DNA of 42,607 nucleotides from Pseudomonas sp. NBRC 111124 (GTDB lineage Bacteria > Pseudomonadota > Gammaproteobacteria > Pseudomonadales > Pseudomonadaceae), in contig NZ_BCBA01000046.1 of assembly GCF_001320245.1 (NCBI RefSeq), positions 1 to 42,607 on the forward strand, in the 5' to 3' direction. The notes beneath the pieces were generated by a model, which saw nothing but the letters and a program-made list of their open reading frames with translations, had not been told where the DNA came from and made no database searches. The position numbers and the translations under genes are program-made. This document shows positions 16,732 through 24,564 of this stretch, piece after piece (position 1 is the first letter of the stretch; every line of letters begins with the position of its first letter).

Positions 16732-18303
16732 CTACAGCTGCGCCCGGCGCCCAGCCCACGGGCGATCCTGCTCCAACTGGCTGGCCAGGCGCAGCAGCAG
16801 GTCTTCGCCGCCGAGCCGGGCGGTGAACAGCATGCCCACCGGCAAGCCGCTGTCGCTCTGCCCCAGTGGCAGCGACAACGACGGCTGGCCGCTGACGTTG
16901 GCCAAGACGGTGAAGCCGGCACTGCCCATCGCCCGTTGGGCGTAGCTGTCCCAGGGCTGGTCAAGGCTGAGCTGGCCGAGGGCCGGAGTGAGGTTGGCGG
17001 TGACCGGCGAAAGGATCACATCGAAGCGGGTGAACGGCTGCTCCATCGCCGCGCCGATGCGCTCGAAGCTCTGCCGGGCGCGGTACATCGCCTCGCCGTT
17101 GGTGGCGCGGGCCCGTTCCAGTACCACTTGGGTGATCTGCTCCAGGTCGCCTGGGCCGGCTGCACGGCCCAGGGCCTGCTCGCGTTCGTGCACCAGGCTC
17201 GACAGCGCGGTGCCGATCACCGTGCCATGGGCGCCGAACAGCTCGCGGGGGTCTACGGCCAGCTTCAATTCTTCGAGCTCGTGGCCCAGGCCCTGCAACT
17301 GCTTGATGGTCTGTTCCAGGGTGGCGGCAATCGCCGGGTCCAGCGGCGCGCCGGTCAGTGACTGGCGCACCACGGCCACGCGCAGCTTGCCCGGGGCACG
17401 CTGCAATTCGTCCACATAAGGGCGCTCCAGCGGCGCGCTCCAGTAAGCGCTGCCGGCTTCGTGGCCCTGCCCGGCATCGAGGAACAGTGCGGTGTCACGC
17501 ACGGTGCGCGACACCACATTGCCGACGCTGGCACCGAACCAGCCTTCGAAATGTAACGGGCCACTGGGCGTGCGGTAACGGCTGGGCTTGAGCCCGACCA
17601 GCCCGCAGTACGACGCCGGGATGCGGATCGAGCCGCCGCCGTCGGTGGCATGCGCCACCGGGACGATGCCGGCAGCCACTGCGGCGGCGGCGCCACCGGA
17701 TGAGCCGCCGGCGCTCATGGCCAGGTTCCACGGGTTATGGGTCTGGCCCCAGAGCAGTGATTCGGTGGTGGTGGTCAGGCCGAATTCCGGGCAGGTGGTC
17801 TTGCCGAACGGCACCGCGCCGGCCTGCTCGTAGCGGGCGATCAGGGTGCTGGTAACTGTGGCCGGCGGCGCGTCGCGGAACAGCCGGCAGCCGTGGCTGG
17901 TCGGCGTGCCTTGCAGGTAGGTGTTGAGGTCCTTGAGCAGCAGCGGCACCCCGGCCAGCGCGCCCTTGGCGCTGTCGCCAGCGGCGCGGCGACGGGCCAG
18001 CAGGGCCTGGGCATATGCCTCGTGCAGCATGTTCACAGCGCCGACCCTGGGGTTGACAGCGGCATGTCGGGCCAGCGCGGCGGCCAGCAGCTCTTCGCCA
18101 CTGAGGCTGCCGGCGCGTACTGCCTCGGCCATGGCCCAGGCGTCCAGGCCCTGGTAATCGGCGGCAGACAAGCCCGTGGCTGCGGCGTCGGCAAAGCGCC
18201 CCAGCAGGCCAACGCCGAGGCCGACAGCCCCGGCCTTGAGCACGCCGCGGCGTGACCAGCTGGAGGTGGCAGTGGAATGCGGATCGTGGGTCTGATTACT
18301 CAT
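16732..18303 (-). CDS. Tat-exported amidase-signature hydrolase
   Basis: This 523-aa amidase-signature enzyme has the Ser-cisSer-Lys triad: K124 in PLLLKDLN, S201/S202 in AGGSSGG, and nucleophile S225 in DGGGSIRIPAS. The N-terminus carries a Tat signal, SRRGVLKAG (17-25), followed by a hydrophobic stretch (about 26-42) and a likely AxA cleavage near ADAAA, so a folded, exported enzyme is expected. Amidase-signature enzymes hydrolyse amides or esters. Export within a putative steroid-acid regulon raises the possibility that it releases a conjugated moiety (for example the amino acid of a conjugated acid), which is speculation. The start at 18303 has AGGA 6 bp upstream. It is 32 bp after the aldehyde dehydrogenase gene and shares its operon. 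Confidence 0.87.
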   Translation of the reverse strand: MSNQTHDPHSTATSSWSRRGVLKAGAVGLGVGLLGRFADAAATGLSAADYQGLDAWAMAEAVRAGSLSGEELLAAALARHAAVNPRVGAVNMLHEAYAQALLARRRAAGDSAKGALAGVPLLLKDLNTYLQGTPTSHGCRLFRDAPPATVTSTLIARYEQAGAVPFGKTTCPEFGLTTTTESLLWGQTHNPWNLAMSAGGSSGGAAAAVAAGIVPVAHATDGGGSIRIPASYCGLVGLKPSRYRTPSGPLHFEGWFGASVGNVVSRTVRDTALFLDAGQGHEAGSAYWSAPLERPYVDELQRAPGKLRVAVVRQSLTGAPLDPAIAATLEQTIKQLQGLGHELEELKLAVDPRELFGAHGTVIGTALSSLVHEREQALGRAAGPGDLEQITQVVLERARATNGEAMYRARQSFERIGAAMEQPFTRFDVILSPVTANLTPALGQLSLDQPWDSYAQRAMGSAGFTVLANVSGQPSLSLPLGQSDSGLPVGMLFTARLGGEDLLLRLASQLEQDRPWAGRRAQL

Positions 18304-18335
18304 GGCGTCCTGTTCTTCATTGTTGTAAGTACGCA

Positions 18336-19772
18336 TCAGTCGGCGGTGACCTGGGCCAGCATGGCGGCGAGGTAGTGCTCGCCATAGGGTGGCAGCAGCC
18401 CCCATTCGCGGCGCGGGTCGTGTGCCGGGGCCTGGAACACAGTACGCAGGTGGCTGAACTGCAGGAACCCCTCACGGCCGTGATAATGCCCCATGCCCGA
18501 GGCGCCGACACCGCCGAACGGCGCGTCGTGCAGCGCGGCGTGCATCATCACGTCGTTGAGCGTCACCCCGCCCGACAGCGTGTGGTCGAGCACCCGCTGT
18601 TGCTCCTGCAGATCTTCACCGAAGTAGTACAGCGCCAGCGGCCTTGGCCGGCTGTTGATCTGGGCAATGACCGCGTCCAGCGCGTCATAGGCCAGCACCA
18701 CCAGCGCCGGGCCGAAGATTTCTGCGTGCATGATCTGCGCCTGCTCGGGCGGGTTGACCACCACGCGCAAGGGCCGACGGCGTTCATCTGCGCTGCCGGG
18801 GGCCACCTCGGGCATCGTCTCGACACGCACACCAAGCTGCTGCGCATCCTGCACCAACGCCTCGACCCGCGCCAGGTGCTGGGCATTGACCACCGCGACC
18901 ACGTCCGGGTTACCCATAACGCTCGGGTTGAGCGCGCAATAAGCGGCGCGCAGCTCGGCGATGAAGGGCTCCTGCATCGCCCGGGGCACATAGACCAGGT
19001 CCGGGTTGATGCAAATCTGCCCGGCATTGGTGGCCTTGGCCACGGCAATACTGTGCGCGGCCTTGGCCAGGTCGGCGCTGGCGGACACGATCACCGGCGA
19101 CTTGCCGCCCAGCTCCAGGGTCACCGGCACCAGGTTCTGCGCAGCGTTGGCCATGACTTTGCGCCCCACCGCCGTGCTGCCGGTGAACACCAGATGGTCG
19201 AACGGCTGGGCGGTGAAGGCATCGGCCAGCTCCGGGCCGCCAGTCACCACCGCCACCTCCAGCGGGTCGAGGTGCGCGGCGCACAGCTCGGCGACCAGGG
19301 CCGCAGTGCGCGGCAGCACCTCGGAGGGTTTGAGGATGGCCCGGTTACCGGCGGCCAGGGCCGACGCCAGCGGGCTGAACAAGGTGTACAGCGGTGCATT
19401 CCAGGTGCCGATGATGCCCACCGAGCCCTTGGGCTGGTAACGCACCCAGGCCTTGGCGCCGAGCTGGTCGTAGGGCGCAAAGGGCGCCCTGGGCTCATCG
19501 GCCATCCACTGCTGCAGGTGGTCCCTGGCGTGCTTGAGGCTGGCCAGGGCACCGATCACGTCGTTCATCAGGGTGAAACCAGCGGGCCGGCCGCCGAAAT
19601 CCTCGTCGATGGCTTGGGTCAGGCTCGGATGGTGGCGGACCAGCAGGTCGATCACCTGTTGCAGGCGCTGACGACGGCGATCGGCCGTGACGGCGCCCTC
19701 GCCTGCGAAGGCGCTTCGCTGGCGCGACAGCAGGCCGCTGAGGGCCTGGACCGATGACGAAACAGGTGGCAT
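18336..19772 (-). CDS. Aldehyde dehydrogenase, coniferyl-aldehyde dehydrogenase-like (class 3 type)
   Basis: This 478-aa NAD(P)-dependent aldehyde dehydrogenase has the catalytic glutamate E220 in LELGGKSP and the nucleophile C254 in NAGQICINPD. It has the short class 3-type C-terminus (FLQFSHLRTVF) seen in CalB and fatty-aldehyde enzymes, and GTWNAPLY in the cofactor site. The start at 19772 (MPPVSS) follows AGAGGAGA by about 5 bp; 13 further codons upstream are open. It shares an operon with the amidase and the promoter region holds two dyads. A fitting role is oxidation of an aldehyde released by side-chain aldolysis, as the Sad enzyme does in cholate degradation; this is inferred from context. 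Confidence 0.87.
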   Translation of the reverse strand: MPPVSSSVQALSGLLSRQRSAFAGEGAVTADRRRQRLQQVIDLLVRHHPSLTQAIDEDFGGRPAGFTLMNDVIGALASLKHARDHLQQWMADEPRAPFAPYDQLGAKAWVRYQPKGSVGIIGTWNAPLYTLFSPLASALAAGNRAILKPSEVLPRTAALVAELCAAHLDPLEVAVVTGGPELADAFTAQPFDHLVFTGSTAVGRKVMANAAQNLVPVTLELGGKSPVIVSASADLAKAAHSIAVAKATNAGQICINPDLVYVPRAMQEPFIAELRAAYCALNPSVMGNPDVVAVVNAQHLARVEALVQDAQQLGVRVETMPEVAPGSADERRRPLRVVVNPPEQAQIMHAEIFGPALVVLAYDALDAVIAQINSRPRPLALYYFGEDLQEQQRVLDHTLSGGVTLNDVMMHAALHDAPFGGVGASGMGHYHGREGFLQFSHLRTVFQAPAHDPRREWGLLPPYGEHYLAAMLAQVTAD

Positions 19773-19846
19773 GGGTGTCTCCTCTGGCTGTTGACTGCGC
19801 CCGATGCGCATGGCGCCACACTAACCCTTCCGCGAGGGTCGGCGCC

Positions 19847-19862
19847 TCGTCCGATCGGACCA
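19847..19862 (+). promoter_or_regulatory. Shared 16-bp dyad, copy 4 (aldehyde dehydrogenase promoter side)
   Basis: The sequence TCGTCCGATCGGACCA contains the perfect 12-bp palindrome GTCCGATCGGAC (19849-19860). It lies 75-90 bp before the aldehyde dehydrogenase ATG. TTAGTG on the minus strand (19819-19824) is centred 33 bp away. Confidence 0.68.
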
Positions 19863-19879
19863 GAATCGAGCAACTGCGT

Positions 19880-19895
19880 TAGTCCGTTGAGACGA
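19880..19895 (-). promoter_or_regulatory. Shared 16-bp dyad, copy 5 (flavin reductase promoter side)
   Basis: On the minus strand this reads TCGTCTCAACGGACTA, matching copy 2 except at three positions. Its centre is 33 bp, about three helical turns, from copy 4. AATACT (19918-19923), a good -10 match, is centred 33 bp downstream in the direction of the flavin reductase gene. Confidence 0.65.
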
Positions 19896-19957
19896 TGCCC
19901 GGCAAGGCCTGCAGGCCAATACTGGCGCCACAAAAGCCACCCCGCATGAGGCCAGCC

Positions 19958-20941
19958 ATGGCAACCCCACAGATCGGTTTCGACCCCCAGGCCTTCCGCG
20001 CCGCACTTGGCACCTTCACCACCGGTGTCACCATCATCACCTCCCAGGGCGAAGACGGCGCGCCCGTGGGCATCACCGCCAACAGTTTCAACTCGGTGTC
20101 GCTGAACCCGCCACTGGTGTTGTGGAGCCTGTCCAAGCAGGCGCGCAGCCTGCCGGTGTTCAGCAATGGCAAGCACTGGAACGTGCACGTGCTGTCGATC
20201 GAGCAAGAGAAGCTGTCCGGCCGCTTCGCCACCCAGGGCGAGGACAAGTTCGCCGAAATCGAGCTCGACAACGGCATCAGCGATGCCCCGCTGCTGCAGG
20301 ACTGCACCGCACGCTTCCAGTGCCGCACGGCCTTCCAGTACGAAGGCGGCGACCATGTGATCTTCGTCGGCGAGGTGCTGGCGTTCGACCACAGCGACCG
20401 CGCACCGCTGGCCTTCCAGAGCGGCCAGTACGCCCTGGCCACGCGCAAGCCGCGCAGCGAGCTGCGCCTGGCCACCACGCCGCCGCCACCGGAATGCAGC
20501 TACACCGAAGACCTGCTCGGCTACCTGCTGGGTCGCGGCCACTATCAGGTGCTCAACCAGTTGCGCCAGCTGCTCAGTAACCAGCAACTGGATGAACAGG
20601 CATTTTTCGTGCTGGCGGTGCTGTCGATCCGCGACAACCTGACCCTGGGCGAACTCAACACCTTCGTCAGCTACACCGGCCACGTGGTCACCCTGGCCGG
20701 CATGCGCTTCCTCGAGCGCCAGGGCCTGGTGGCCATCGAGGGTGATGCCGCACAGTTGCGCTTCGTGCTCACCGCCAATGGCCGCGAACTGTCGCTGCAG
20801 CAGGTGGCCCTGGCCAAGGTGGTCGAGGAAGACCTCATCGGCAAGCTGGGCGAGGCCGATGCCCAGGCGCTGAAGGTGTTGCTCAAGCGCCTGATCGTGG
20901 TCAGCGACCCCGGCCTGCCGGACCTGTGGGCACCGCGATGA
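19958..20941 (+). CDS. Flavin reductase with C-terminal MarR-like domain
   Basis: This 327-aa protein has an N-terminal flavin reductase domain (about 8-165; FRAALGTFTTGVTIIT, GITANSFNSVSLNPPLVLWSL) of the type that supplies reduced FMN/FAD to two-component monooxygenases such as HsaA/HsaB and HpaB/HpaC. After it comes a winged-helix MarR-like domain (about 190-310; FFVLAVLSIRDNLTLGELN, GMRFLERQGLVAIEG). This layout matches the reductase C1 of Acinetobacter p-hydroxyphenylacetate hydroxylase, where the MarR-like part senses the phenolic substrate rather than binding DNA. The start at 19958 has GAGG 7 bp upstream. No oxygenase partner is encoded in the window. The stop overlaps the MFS start (ATGA). 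Confidence 0.87.
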   Translation: MATPQIGFDPQAFRAALGTFTTGVTIITSQGEDGAPVGITANSFNSVSLNPPLVLWSLSKQARSLPVFSNGKHWNVHVLSIEQEKLSGRFATQGEDKFAEIELDNGISDAPLLQDCTARFQCRTAFQYEGGDHVIFVGEVLAFDHSDRAPLAFQSGQYALATRKPRSELRLATTPPPPECSYTEDLLGYLLGRGHYQVLNQLRQLLSNQQLDEQAFFVLAVLSIRDNLTLGELNTFVSYTGHVVTLAGMRFLERQGLVAIEGDAAQLRFVLTANGRELSLQQVALAKVVEEDLIGKLGEADAQALKVLLKRLIVVSDPGLPDLWAPR

Positions 20942-22263
20942 GCAGCGCCACGCCAACCCTGCCGGCGGCCACGGTCGGCTGGCGCAGCCATGGCCTGCTG
21001 TTGCTGTTGGCGGCCGTGTTCGCCGACAACTTCGTCGGCCGGCAGATCCTGGCGGTGATGTTCGAGCCGATCAAGGCCGAGTTCCAGGTCGGTGACAGCG
21101 CGCTGGGCCTGATCTCGGGCCTGGCCTTCGCCGCCGTCTATGCCCTGCTCGGCTTGCCGGCCGGGCGCCTGGTCGACCGCCTGCCGCGCCTGCGCCTGCT
21201 GGCGCTGGCCTGCCTGCTGTGGGCACTGGCCACCATGAGCTGCGGGCTGGCGGGCAGTTTCTTGGTGCTGGCCCTGGCGCGCATGCTGGTGGCGGTGAGC
21301 GAGGCGCCGACCACCTCGGCGTCGCTGTCGCTGATCGCCGACTTGTACCCGCCGCAGCGGCGCTCGTTCGCCATCAGCTGCTTCACCGCTGCACCGACCT
21401 TTTCGTCGATCATCGGCCTGAGCATCGGGGCCTGGGTGGTCGAGCAATACGGCTGGCGCACGGCGTTCATCGCCTTGGGGCTGCCGGCCCTGGCCTTCGC
21501 CGCCATCCTTGGGCTGCTGGTGCGCGAGCCGGCCCGTGGCCGCTGGGACCTGAGCCCTCACCCGGCCCCCTCCCCGCGCCTTGGCCTTGGCGCCGAAGCC
21601 CGCGCACTGTGGGCGCTGGCGCCCTACCGCTGGCTGATTCTCGCGGGCGGGCTGACCACCCTGGGTTCCTATGCCGTGGCCATGTGGAACACCAGCTTTC
21701 TGGTGCGCTCCCATGGCCTGTCGCTGCGCGAGGCTGGCATGCTCGCCGGCGTGGTCTGCGGCAGCGCTGCCGGCATTGGCGGGCTGTTCAGTGGCTGGCT
21801 GAGCGACCGCCTGGCCCGCCGGGGCGCGCACTGGCAACTGTCACTGCCGATAGTGGGCCACCTGGCAGCACTCTCGGCGCTGGCCAGTTACCTGCTGTGG
21901 CCCAGCGAGCGCCTGATGTACCTGGGCGCCCTGCCGGTGCCGGTGGCCATGCTGTGGTGCGCGTTGTACAGCTTCTTTGCCGTGTGGTGGGTGGCGCCTT
22001 CCTACAACCTGGTCACGCAACTGGTGGCGCCACAACAGCGCGGCACGGCCATGGCCCTGCAGACCATCGTCAGCACGCTACTAGGCGTGGGGGCCGGCCC
22101 GCTGCTGACGGGTTTGCTCAGCGACCTGCTGCAACCGCTGTTCGGCGTGCAGTCGCTGCGCTACGCGCTGCTGCTGGTGAGCCTGCCGGTGCTGGGCGCG
22201 GTGCTGCTGTTGCTGCGCACCTCGGTGCAGGTCAGCGGCCAGGCGCGCGCCGCAACCAGCTGA
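20938..22263 (+). CDS. MFS transporter (spinster-like)
   Basis: This 441-aa major facilitator has about 12 predicted membrane helices, the loop 2-3 motif GLPAGRLVDRLPRLR (about 65-79), ADLYPPQRRSFAIS in the loop after helix 4, and the repeat GLFSGWLSDRLARRG in the second half. It is translationally coupled to the flavin reductase gene by an ATGA overlap, so it belongs to the same regulon. Uptake of the cluster's substrate, or export of a pathway acid, is the natural guess; direction and substrate cannot be read from the sequence. Its 3' end overlaps the convergent LuxR-type gene by 32 bp, with no terminator between. Confidence 0.88.
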   Translation: MSSATPTLPAATVGWRSHGLLLLLAAVFADNFVGRQILAVMFEPIKAEFQVGDSALGLISGLAFAAVYALLGLPAGRLVDRLPRLRLLALACLLWALATMSCGLAGSFLVLALARMLVAVSEAPTTSASLSLIADLYPPQRRSFAISCFTAAPTFSSIIGLSIGAWVVEQYGWRTAFIALGLPALAFAAILGLLVREPARGRWDLSPHPAPSPRLGLGAEARALWALAPYRWLILAGGLTTLGSYAVAMWNTSFLVRSHGLSLREAGMLAGVVCGSAAGIGGLFSGWLSDRLARRGAHWQLSLPIVGHLAALSALASYLLWPSERLMYLGALPVPVAMLWCALYSFFAVWWVAPSYNLVTQLVAPQQRGTAMALQTIVSTLLGVGAGPLLTGLLSDLLQPLFGVQSLRYALLLVSLPVLGAVLLLLRTSVQVSGQARAATS

Positions 22264-23113
22264 TGAACTGGGCGAACAGTTCCGATTGCGAGTTGATGTC
22301 CAGCTTCAGGTAGAGGTTCTTGCGGTGCATCCGCACGGTCTCGGGTGAAATCCCCAGTTCATGGGCCGTGGATTTCACCGAGTGCCCCTGCAGCACCATC
22401 TGCGCCACCTGCCGCTCGCGCTCGGTGAGCACCCCGCAACCAAAGCTGTCGAACGCGGCCTGCACGCTCCCTTGGGCTTCTGGCTGCTGCTCCAGCCCAT
22501 GCCGGGCAAAGCGCATCAACAGCTCGCGCACCATCGGTTCCACGGCCTGCAACAGGTGCAGTTGCGCAACCTCAAGGCGTGCCCCGCTGCAGCCCTGGAA
22601 CAGGCTCAGGGAGATCTTGCTGTCGTTGCCCAGGTCGACGATGAAGTAGCTGTCTTCGCTGCAGCCGGTGCCGAGGTAGTAGGTCTTGTAGTAGTCGCTG
22701 TCGAAGAAGTTGTCCGGGGCGATGTCTTCCAGGTGGTAGAAGCCCTGCGCCAGGCCCTTCTGCACCGCCAGGCAGAACGGGTCGAGCAGGTAGCCCGCGG
22801 CGAAATAGCGTTCCAGCACCGCCTCGTGGTAACGGGCCGGAATGCCCTGCTGATACAACAGCTGCGGCGGCTGGCCCTTGCGTTCGAGGCTGATCAGCAT
22901 CGATTCGGCGGCCACCAGCTGGCTGATGGCCGCGGCCAGCCAGGCCAGCGCGTCCGGGCCCTCGCTGTGGGCGAAGGCCTGTTGCAGGGCGCCGTGCCAT
23001 TGCTGCAGGGCATGAAACGGCAGGTTTATTGTGGTGTTTTCGTGTGCTCGGCTCATGCCCCGCAGTCTACCGGCCGGGGCACGCGCGTGCATCTTTGGCA
23101 GAAGGTCGATCAT
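22232..23113 (-). CDS. LuxR-family (GerE HTH) transcriptional regulator
   Basis: This 293-aa protein has a C-terminal LuxR/GerE helix-turn-helix (about 230-290; LTERERQVAQMVLQGHSVKSTA, then GISPETVRMHRKNLYLKL). The N-terminal part of about 200 aa matches no sensor domain I can name with confidence and lacks a receiver-domain phosphorylation pattern. The start at 23113 overlaps the aminotransferase stop (ATGA), implying coupling; an internal ATG at 23056 with a GGGG-rich upstream is an alternative. It likely controls the aminotransferase/binding-protein operon and the divergent oxidoreductase. It is also the only regulator gene near the region A cluster, so a role there cannot be excluded. Confidence 0.87.
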   Translation of the reverse strand: MIDLLPKMHARAPAGRLRGMSRAHENTTINLPFHALQQWHGALQQAFAHSEGPDALAWLAAAISQLVAAESMLISLERKGQPPQLLYQQGIPARYHEAVLERYFAAGYLLDPFCLAVQKGLAQGFYHLEDIAPDNFFDSDYYKTYYLGTGCSEDSYFIVDLGNDSKISLSLFQGCSGARLEVAQLHLLQAVEPMVRELLMRFARHGLEQQPEAQGSVQAAFDSFGCGVLTERERQVAQMVLQGHSVKSTAHELGISPETVRMHRKNLYLKLDINSQSELFAQFISWLRRAPGR

Positions 23114-24528
23114 TGGCCGTGGTACAGACCCTGCTCGGTCAATTCCTGCGCCGCTTCGAGAATGCAGCTGCGCAGGGTGTCGACGATCTCGTCCACCTGA
23201 GCGTGGGTGATGATCAACGGCGGCGACATCACGTTCAGGTGCATGATCGGCCGCACCAGCAACCCCTTGGCCTGGGCCCGCACATGGATGCGCTCGCCGA
23301 TGTTCACCGCATCGGGGAACAGTGCCTTGGTCTGCTTGTTGGCGACGAATTCGACACAGGCCATCAGTTTCATGCAGCGCACCTGGCCGACCAGTGGCAG
23401 CTCAGCCAGGGTCTGCAAGCGTTGCTCCAGGTAACTGCCAACATCGTTGACATGGGCCAGCAGGTTTTCCCGCTCGATGATCTCGATGTTCTTCAGCGCC
23501 GCCACGCAGCACACCGGGTGCCCGCTGTAGGTGAAGCCGTGGGTGAAGCAGCGGCCCTTGCCCGGCTCGGCGATCACCTTCCAGATGCGCTCGGAGAAAA
23601 TACACGCGCCCAGTGGCAGGTAGGCCGAGGTAAGGCCCTTGGCGGTGGTGATGATGTCCGGGGTGACGCCGAACAGCGCTTCGGAGGCGAAGAAGGTGCC
23701 CAAGCGGCCGAACGAGGTGACCACTTCATCGGCCACAAAAAGGATGTCGTAGGTCTGGCACACTTGCCACATACGCTGGAAGTAGCCCGTCGGCGGGATG
23801 ATCACGCCGCCCGAGCCCATGATCGGCTCGGCGAAGAAGGCTGCGACGTTGTCTGCGCCCAAGGAGAGGATCTTGTCCTCGAACTCGGCCACCAGGAAGT
23901 CGAGGAATTCGGCCTCGTCCATGTCGTCGCCCGCCCGGTAGAAGTTGGGGTTGGAGACGTGGTGGATCAGCTCGTGGGCGTAGTCGAACTCCGGCACCCG
24001 GTCGGCGGCCTTGTTGCCGATCGACATGGTCAGACAGGTCGAGCCGTGGTAGGCGTTGTAGCGGGCGATCACGTGCTTCTTGTGCGGCTTGCCGCGGCAG
24101 TTCTGGTAGTACTGGATCAGCCGGTAGGCGGTGTCCACGGCAGTGGAGCCGCCGGTGGTGAGGAACACATGGTCGAGGTCGCCGGGCGCAAGGCTCGCGA
24201 GCTTCTGGCACAGCTCGATGGCTTTCGGGTTGGCCATGTCCGAGAACGGGTTGGAATAGGCCAGCTGGCGCACCTGGTCGGCGATGGCCAGGGCCATTTC
24301 CTCGCGGCCCAGGCCGATGTTGGTGCACCACATGCCGCCGACGGCGTCGAGGAAGCGGTTGCCCTGGGTGTCGTGGATGTAGGCGCCGTCACCGGCCTGG
24401 ATGTTCAGCGCGCCCTGCTCGGCGTGCTCGTCGAACATGTGGTAGCCGTGCATGTAGTGGGCTTTGTCGGCTTTCACCAGCGGGTCGTTGTGCGGGGTGG
24501 CGGCCAATGGGCGAGTCGGGGTAGCCAT
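23110..24528 (-). CDS. Class III PLP-dependent aminotransferase (putrescine/omega-amine type)
   Basis: This 472-aa fold-type I aminotransferase has the phosphate-binding segment FLTTGGSTAVDTAYRL (about 122-137), YNAYHGST, the aspartate in FVADEVVTSFGR (about 264-275), and PLP lysine K297 in TTAKGLTSAY. It resembles SpuC and other omega-amine:pyruvate aminotransferases, converting a terminal amine to an aldehyde. AAGGAA lies 6 bp before the ATG at 24528. It is 36 bp after the PotF-like gene and coupled to the LuxR-type gene. Context supports putrescine or a related amine as donor; the exact amine is unknown. Confidence 0.87.
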   Translation of the reverse strand: MATPTRPLAATPHNDPLVKADKAHYMHGYHMFDEHAEQGALNIQAGDGAYIHDTQGNRFLDAVGGMWCTNIGLGREEMALAIADQVRQLAYSNPFSDMANPKAIELCQKLASLAPGDLDHVFLTTGGSTAVDTAYRLIQYYQNCRGKPHKKHVIARYNAYHGSTCLTMSIGNKAADRVPEFDYAHELIHHVSNPNFYRAGDDMDEAEFLDFLVAEFEDKILSLGADNVAAFFAEPIMGSGGVIIPPTGYFQRMWQVCQTYDILFVADEVVTSFGRLGTFFASEALFGVTPDIITTAKGLTSAYLPLGACIFSERIWKVIAEPGKGRCFTHGFTYSGHPVCCVAALKNIEIIERENLLAHVNDVGSYLEQRLQTLAELPLVGQVRCMKLMACVEFVANKQTKALFPDAVNIGERIHVRAQAKGLLVRPIMHLNVMSPPLIITHAQVDEIVDTLRSCILEAAQELTEQGLYHGQ

Positions 24529-24564
24529 AAGCAATTCCTTGTCGGATCGGTACGGTGAAAGGGG

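Noticed and set aside
19906..19917. Palindrome GGCCTGCAGGCC in the flavin reductase leader
   Set aside because: It is perfect over 12 bp, but GC-rich palindromes of this kind are expected by chance in this composition and no second copy was seen in another promoter.
22232..23113. LuxR-type protein as proven regulator of the shared dyad in region A
   Set aside because: It is coupled to the amine operon, and the dyad is absent from that operon's promoter region, so the link is only possible, not supported.
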